Of a stretch of 64,000 nt of DNA, positions 57,730 through 64,000 are shown piece after piece (positions within the stretch are counted from its first letter, which is position 1; the number at the start of each line of letters is the position of its first letter). The stretch is from Paratinospora sagittata (lineage: Eukaryota > Streptophyta > Magnoliopsida > Ranunculales > Menispermaceae): the NCBI GenBank assembly GCA_035771175.1, contig CM069613.1:12501-76500 (forward strand), given 5' to 3'. The notes beneath the pieces were generated by a model. That model did no database searches. It was not told where the DNA came from and worked only from the letters and a program-made list of their open reading frames with translations. Position numbers and translations under genes: made by a program.

Positions 57730-58527
57730 TGCACCTCGGACCACCAACCCCGCTAGGAATGGCGTGCAGAATGCCGGGGCGGGACGCCCTGCATAGGCAT
57801 CTCAAACCAGTCCTCAACCCTCGTGAGGGGGTTGAGACCCTACGAGCCTTGTCCCAAACAACGACATAATATAAATAGGTACTAAACGAAACTACCAACC
57901 GTATTAATCATCCAAGACAAGAGATACTCCATAAAAATGAACCATAAATAAAATCATACAATAATCCCTACAGTCCATCAAGATTGACATACACATAAAG
58001 TCCAAAACTAAAGGTACAAAAAAACCGTCGTATGTCCACATGGTCTATCTAACAAGTCCCAACTCACCCATACTACAATGTGGTAAGTGTTATAATTACA
58101 TAGTCTAAAATATAATACATCATAATTTAAAACACAGTTCAATCAAAATGTCTCTCAACTCACATCGAGGCCTTGGATTCTCTCGCCGGCAAGGCCCTCA
58201 AGATATGACTACTCCTTTGCCCTTATTCAGGACAGAAGGACCTGAAAGAGGAAAATGAGGGTGAGCAAACGGTGCCCAGTGAATAGAATTCAAATATGCT
58301 ATCAATACTCATCAATAAATATCATGCATGCATGTCAATGTGTCGCATGATTAAAAGCTCATAACATATAGATATCAAGCATTTATAATAAGTTCGATGC
58401 AAGTAAAAGCTTATCAATTTGGATCCACATTCCACATGCATTCGGGTTACTAGTGCACGTCTATTTCACCGTACCGTTCTCATCCCCAAATATTTCCTTT
58501 TTAAAACCCTCTTATGACAAGGTTAAG

Positions 58528-59279
58528 TGTCACACCCCAGTACACAACACACCCCAATGTCTAGTACCCTCGGGATGTGATGGGTACGCATACCCCAGCC
58601 AGTATATACCACATAATATTGTCACATCCCAGTACACAGCACACCGCAACGTCTAGTACCCCCGGGATCATTTGTCCATACTATTCACTGATGAATAGTG
58701 CAGGGCCTCCCCCAGATTCGAACTCACAACCTCATAAGGTTTGATTTCGCAATCTGAGTAACCATTAAGCCAATGGTTCAGTGGCTACTCAGATTGCGAA
58801 ATCAAACCTTATGAGGTTGTGAGTTCGAATCTGGGGGAGGCCCTGAACTATTCATTAGTGAATAGTGTGAACAAATGATCCCGGGGGTACTAGACGTTGC
58901 GATGTGCTGTGTACTGGGATGTGACAAATTATGTGGTATATAGTAGCTGGGGTATGCGTACCCATCACATCCCGGGGGTACTAGACACTGCGGTGTGCTG
59001 TGTACTGGGATGTGACAAAAAGGCCTTATGTATGGCTCAGTGGTTACTCAAATTGCGAAATCAAACCTTATGAGGTTGTGAGTTCGAATCTGGGGGAGGC
59101 CTTACACTATTCATGAATAGTGAATAGTATAGACAAAAAACCTCGGGGATACTAGACACTGTGTGCGGGCTGTGTATTGAGGTATAACAATATTATGCAT
59201 CGTAATGGCTGGGGTATGCGTACCCATCACATCTCGGGGGTACTAGACACTGCGGTGTGCTGTGTACTGGGGTGTGACA
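58528..59279. mobile_element. Foldback element with three tRNA-like units, 752 bp
   Basis: The ends are TGTCACACCCCAG and CTGGGGTGTGACA, with TTAAG at 58,523-58,527 and 59,280-59,284. The structure is one roughly 245-bp unit reversed (58,528-58,771), the same unit direct (about 58,775-59,016), half the palindromic linker (AAAAAGGCCTTATGTAT), and a second direct unit (59,034-59,279). Each unit starts with a tRNA-like head: A-box TGGCTCAGTGG (59,033) or TGGTTCAGTGG, B-box GAGTTCGAATCTGG about 50 nt on. A GGGGGAGGCC join and a tail with CGGGGGTACTAGACACTGCG follow. Confidence 0.85.
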
Positions 59280-60701
59280 TTAAGTCCCCATATTAACCAG
59301 ATAGATGGGCCCAACCAAAGTCATAAGGTTTTCTCAAATCAGTGCATCATTCAAAACATTAGGACACATTCATGCTTTCAACATACAATATATATAAGTG
59401 ATATGATGACATAAAAGATATAATCATAAATGAAGTCTACTCACAACCAAGCCTCGCGAGAGTATCTAACGCACACGAACACCAAACTGAATCAACCCAA
59501 TCAAGGTCCTGAAACATTCATCAATATCCAACCATACATCAATTTCTATGCTCAATCAAATAGACATTACACATCAACCCTAAATCAGCCCACATATAGA
59601 CAATAGGCCTAAATCCCATCTAATCCCATCATTCAACTCAAATCACATGACTTAGGCCTCTAATGCATAGTTCTCATTCGTAAACCATTCTATTAATCAA
59701 AAATACTGATTTTCAATTCTTTAGGCATAAACATGCTCAAATTGGGCCATTTGATCACAAGTAGGCATAACCCATGATATGGTCACAACCACCAAATCAG
59801 TAGTATAATCAACCCTAATCATGCTTAATTAAACATAAGTTGCATCAATTCAATGATTCTAGGCCAAAAGCATCAAAAGCCCTAAAAGATGAGATTTTTC
59901 ATACTTAGGTCATATTGCCGATTTACACTAGGTCACCATGTTCAGCCATGTATATCACTGATTTTGCATCATGGGTTCATCAACAATGGCAACTAGGTCA
60001 ACATAGTTGACATGCAAGCTATTTGGAAAGGTCTAATACAAGCAACCCTACCAATTCTTCATTTGATATTCTGTTCAGATGTATCAATCTACCAACAGAA
60101 ATATTTATTCACAAAATCAACTGTACAGATTGAATTATATTAAGAAACAAACCTTCTGTCCAAAACTCAGCTCAATCCAACGGTGGACCAAAAAGATAAG
60201 CCTCTTTGATGAACAAGTCTCTAATCAGACAATTTCTCCTTTCCTACTGCAAATACTCGACCTCAGATGACTATATCACACAAAATATTTACCCCATAAA
60301 CATCTCCACCGTTCATAATGCTGAAAGATCAGTTGTAAACTACATTCCCAAATATCATATCCATCCGACGGTAGATTTAGGAAATCTATTAGTTTGATCT
60401 AAACTACGCGAGAAATCCAGACTTTCCAACCAGCTTTGTTTGAGAGGTTGTATCTCTTAGACGAAAACTCCAATCAAGATCTCCACCGACCAAAATGAAT
60501 AACCATAAGCTATGAACCTGCTGACAAAGTTTGAGGTCAATCTGACCATATATCCCAAAGAGTTGGATATTTGATGAAAATGTTGCTGTAATTTTCCTCA
60601 AAGCAACTCCCTCTTTCTTTCTCTTCTTCTTTCCTTTCTCTTCTTTTTTCCTTTCTCTCTACTCATCTCACCCTCTAGGACTTCCTTGGGGAAGAGAAGT
60701 A

Positions 60702-61310
60702 GGGCATGGACACTTGTCCACTCTCATGCACCAACCTTGACATGTGTTGGAGAGGAGAAATGGGGCATGGGACACTTGTCCATTTTCATGTACCAACTTG
60801 ACATGTATTGGAGAAGAGAAATGGGGCATGGGACACTTGTCCATTCTCATGCACCAACTTGACATGTGTTGGTCTCATGCACCAACTTGATATGTGTTGG
60901 AGAAGAGAAATGGGGCATGGGATACTTGTTCATTTTCATGCACCAACTTGACATGTATTAGAGAAGAGAAATGAGGCATGGGACACTTGTCCATTCTCAT
61001 GCACCAACTTGACATGTGTTGGTCTCATGCACCAACTTGACATGTGTTGGAGAAGAGAAATGAGGCATGGGACACTTGTTAATTTTCATGCTCCAACTTG
61101 ACATGTATTGGAGAAGAGAAATGGGGCAGGGGACACTTGTCCATTCTCATGCACCAACGTGACATGTGTTAGAGAAGAGAAATGGGGCATGAGACACTTG
61201 TCCATTCTCATGCACCAACGTGACATGTGTTAGAGAAGAGAAATGGGGCATGAGACACTTGTCCATTCTCATGCACCAACGTGACATGTGTTGGTCTCAT
61301 ACTACCCATA
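60702..61310 (-). repeat. Tandem repeat, 61-bp unit, nine copies with 28-bp extras
   Basis: GGGCATGG-type starts lie at 60,702, 60,763, 60,824, 60,913, 60,974, 61,063, 61,124, 61,185 and 61,246. Spacings are 61 bp except two of 89 bp, where an extra GGTCTCATGCACCAACTTGA segment (28 bp in all) is present. Each unit reads GACACTTGTCCATT and CACCAACTTGACATGTGTT. It lies within the minus-strand LTR. Confidence 0.9.
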
Positions 61311-61662
61311 CCAACCACATGTATTTTAACCAATCTCATGCTTCCATGTATTTTAAATGTTCAATCCATTTAATACACCAAATTTTCATTATCATTTATC
61401 CTTTTATTTAATCAATCCTAACCCATATCAATTCATGGTTTAATGGGCCCATGCATAAATAATAAAACATGCATTATACTTTAATTTAACATGACCCATA
61501 AACAAATTTATAATGCACATATTTATATACATTATCAAGCATCAAATATACAAACATTAAACAACCATCGAACAAACACTAAACATATCAAGGCAAACAC
61601 ATAGAGTTTGGACAAAATATATTTGGGTATGGGCTAGATGAAATAATTTTCGGGGCGTCACA

Positions 61663-62259
61663 ATTTTCTCATTGCCAGTGGAGAAAAATGCAAACCAGAT
61701 GGAGTAAAAGGCCACACTCAACCAATCGTCCAACAGAGGCAACACCTCTTAAAACACAAAATTAGGAACCGCCACCTCTGAGGACAAAGCAGGCCACTCA
61801 TGACACTGCTACCACTTCTGGGCAAACAGTGCCACCCCAACCTGCACCTTTTGTCATGCCTCTGGGCATGAAACACTTTTTCGCCTGATTCATTGAGGTG
61901 ATGAAGGTGACTATACAAATGGTCGTTCGTGAAACAACGACTAATCAAGTGATCATTGTTCAGGCACCTGTAAGATATGATTCAGACTGCCAAACCGATT
62001 AGATCACAAAATACAAGTGGCTTCAGCATATCACTTTTTCGGGCACCCCAAACTCCTATGAGGCTCAAAAATGGCTAGATGAGTCTGAAAAGGCTCTTGA
62101 GGCTATGAGAGCCAGTGATGACAGAAAAATTCCACCGCTTCATACCAGCTTGTTGGTGGAGCAAATCTTTTGTGGAAAACAATGAAGGAGGACCCAAGGG
62201 TTAATATGACATCTATGACTTGGATGGAATTCGAGTTATTGTTCGTTGATGAATATTTC
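61663..62259 (+). pseudogene. Ty3/gypsy gag relic
   Basis: The plus strand (about 61,985-62,259) reads KYKWLQHITFSGTPNSYEAQ, then KWLDESEKALEAMRASDDRK, and WMEFELLFVDEYF, matching the gypsy gag pattern P..F.G...P..A..WL...E..F and W..F...F...YF. Frameshifts are present in the middle. It continues the element interrupted by the minus-strand LTR and is cut at 62,259 by the last LTR. Confidence 0.65.
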
Positions 62260-64000
62260 TGTCATGACCCCCTCCGTAGGGTGACATCATGACCGGCACA
62301 GAATATCATATACGTCATACCTAGACGTATATAATATCCTATCAGTCTCGTCCTTTAAGACAATACAACAAAAATCACTAAAAATTTCAATAGAACCTCC
62401 CTATAAATCTGAGGTTTTACACACTTGATAATCTCATCCAATCACACAAAAACATATTATCAACATCATTCATATCAAACCCATTCCATGTATACAAAAC
62501 ACTATCCATTTTCTTTCTCACAAGACTTATATACAACTCAAGTCTCCTAAAAACGTATACATCAATATTCACACGTATCTTTGACATTTATACAACTTAC
62601 TATTGTTTTATACATATCATAATAGTGGTATATACATATATAAATATGAAAATCAAAAGTCTATACCTATCTCCCTGCACATATACTTGCATTAGCAATA
62701 ACAAGCTCAGATAATTTCTCTGGAGCCTTGCTCTTGTCTTTGCAATCTATACCTGTAATAAAAAGGGAGTGAGGTGAGCTACAACAAGCTCAGTAAGTAA
62801 TCTAATAAAGGAATTATATATGCATTCATAGGAAAACATGGCATTGAAAACATCATTATAAACTCATTATGCAATTCAAATGTAATTATCAATATATGAT
62901 TCAAATACATTTCTCATCTTTCTATACATATCGTACAATGCATAAAGATAAAATCCTCACCCTTAGGTATGTGAGTGAATTTGTATCCCTATTATGCATT
63001 TATAGGGAAAATTTAACTTAACAAATTATCCTCTCGATCATTCCGAGGTCTAGTCCATGAACTTCCCTATTTAGAATTGATCATATACTTTCCTTACATC
63101 AAGTAAGTCTAAGTATATCTTATTTTCAAATCAAAGGTTTAATGCAGTAATTAAACAATGCAACATGGCAATCAAACATGGTCATAATTCATCAAAACAG
63201 AGCTTATATACAACAATGCCATACATAAAGACCAAATTAGAAATACTCACGAATACAGGATTTTGCCTAAGTCCACACTTCACAACACTTAGTCAATTTT
63301 CCAACCTTTACAGCACAACACTTAGTCAATTGTACAACATAAGCACCTCACTTACTTGCTGTCTAATTCTCAATTCATCATCATTCATTCACAAACTCTA
63401 CAATTAAACATTGCAATTTACTTATAAATGAACTCCAGCCATAGAAACTCAATCAATTGATCACCAAATTAATCACAATTCATTAATACACAACTTACCA
63501 ATGACTTTTCAAGTCTCTAACTTTCTAGCACAAGTATCACACTTTTGTTCATCACCAAACCCAGAATTCACCAATTATGTATTTCAATTTCTACAATTTA
63601 CCATTATGAATCATTAAATATCAACTTTCAATCATAATACACATCAAAACATAGCAATTCAACACTGAAAATGGGTTCCAAAACCCTGACCTAGCAAGCT
63701 CTAGAACTCCACTTCCAACCATGAAAAATCCATAAATTTAGCAAATTACTCACCAAGCAACAAGGAATTGATCCCTTATGGTTTTAGCCAGCAATTCCCA
63801 CAATTCCAGCTCAAAACCCTCGTTTTCCAGCTCCAAATCTAGCCATGGAAATCACTTGCATGTTACATATGTTGAACAAATTGAAGAGAGGAACAAAAAT
63901 ATGTAATTTTTAACTTCAAAAACCAAGGTTCTTACCTTTGGTTTTGATCTCCAAGCTCAATCTCCTTTATCCATTTCGTTGCTCTAGTTTCTCTAGACTT
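62260..64000 (-). mobile_element. LTR (minus orientation), runs off the window
   Basis: The left end is TGTCATGACCCCCTCC, the reverse of an LTR 3' end. GTGAGCTACAACAAGCTCAG at 62,775 is the usual LTR block in reverse. It interrupts the gag relic at GATGAATATTTC. The right end and target duplication are outside the window. The ORFs over it are short and unsupported. Confidence 0.6.

Larger units (their letters stand above)
57730..61662 (-). mobile_element. LTR (minus), inverted relative of 45,691-48,760
   Basis: The right end is TTTTCGGGGCGTCACA, reverse of the TGTGACGCCCCGAAAATT start of the plus copy; the left is TGCACCTCGGACCACC, reverse of its end. Similarity runs the whole way. A 752-bp foldback is nested at 58,528-59,279. 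Without it the LTR is about 3.18 kb. The 5-bp flanks do not match, so a deletion or separate history is possible. Confidence 0.75.

Noticed and set aside
50354..59279. Functional tRNA genes
   Set aside because: Only A- and B-box-like parts are present. No full cloverleaf or acceptor stem pairs, and copies occur in mirrored arrays, so they are tRNA-like repeat heads.
60702..61310. CRISPR-like regular repeats
   Set aside because: Units are contiguous 61-bp tandem repeats without unique spacers, within a plant LTR.

Overview
This is a gene-poor, repeat-dominated stretch of a plant nuclear genome, probably a dicot and possibly woody. The evidence is a plant-specific SIP-type aquaporin gene, two other genes of conserved-plant type, AT-rich intergenic DNA, and layer on layer of plant LTR retrotransposons, L1-like LINEs, hAT and Mutator-like DNA transposons. 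Only three host genes are supported, all between 12.8 and 31.9 kb. Exon joins, family calls and duplication claims come from reading the sequence; no alignment or database search was run.

Layout. 1-8.0 kb: Ty3/gypsy-type LTRs on the minus strand, one copy nested inside another of the same family, with a decayed pol segment. 8.0-12.6 kb: AT-rich intergenic DNA with a Helitron-like 3' end and a 1.35-kb Mutator-like element that has long inverted repeats and a 9-bp target duplication. 12.82-27.81 kb: a SIP1-type aquaporin gene of three exons (236 aa). Its second intron is 14.1 kb, swollen by a Ty1/copia relic that holds a 5.4-kb hAT transposon, which holds a deleted gypsy element, which holds a LINE; a second LINE with its own hAT-type MITE lies just before exon 3. 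28.84-29.48 kb: a conserved single-exon gene of unknown function with E2F-like sites upstream. 31.01-31.87 kb (minus): a two-exon gene for a Cys-rich conserved protein, convergent with the previous one.

33-64 kb: almost wholly nested retrotransposons. At least three LTRs stand alone between exact 5-bp target duplications (38,340-40,396; 45,691-48,760; 53,793-56,529), which is the mark of solo LTRs. They interrupt older elements: a gypsy pol relic on the minus strand, an element carrying a 'putative plant transposon protein' domain, and an Athila/Tat-like element with a gag-like ORF.

The most unusual component is a family of foldback elements (50,354-51,854; 54,589-55,846; 58,528-59,279; remnant near 574-690). 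They have LTR-like TGTCAC...GTGACA ends, and two copies have exact 5-bp target duplications. Inside are tRNA-like segments with A- and B-box pol III motifs, arranged head-to-head, with copies joined tail-to-tail by a recurrent perfect palindrome. This is the best candidate here for something undescribed. The three host genes show no sign of acting together.
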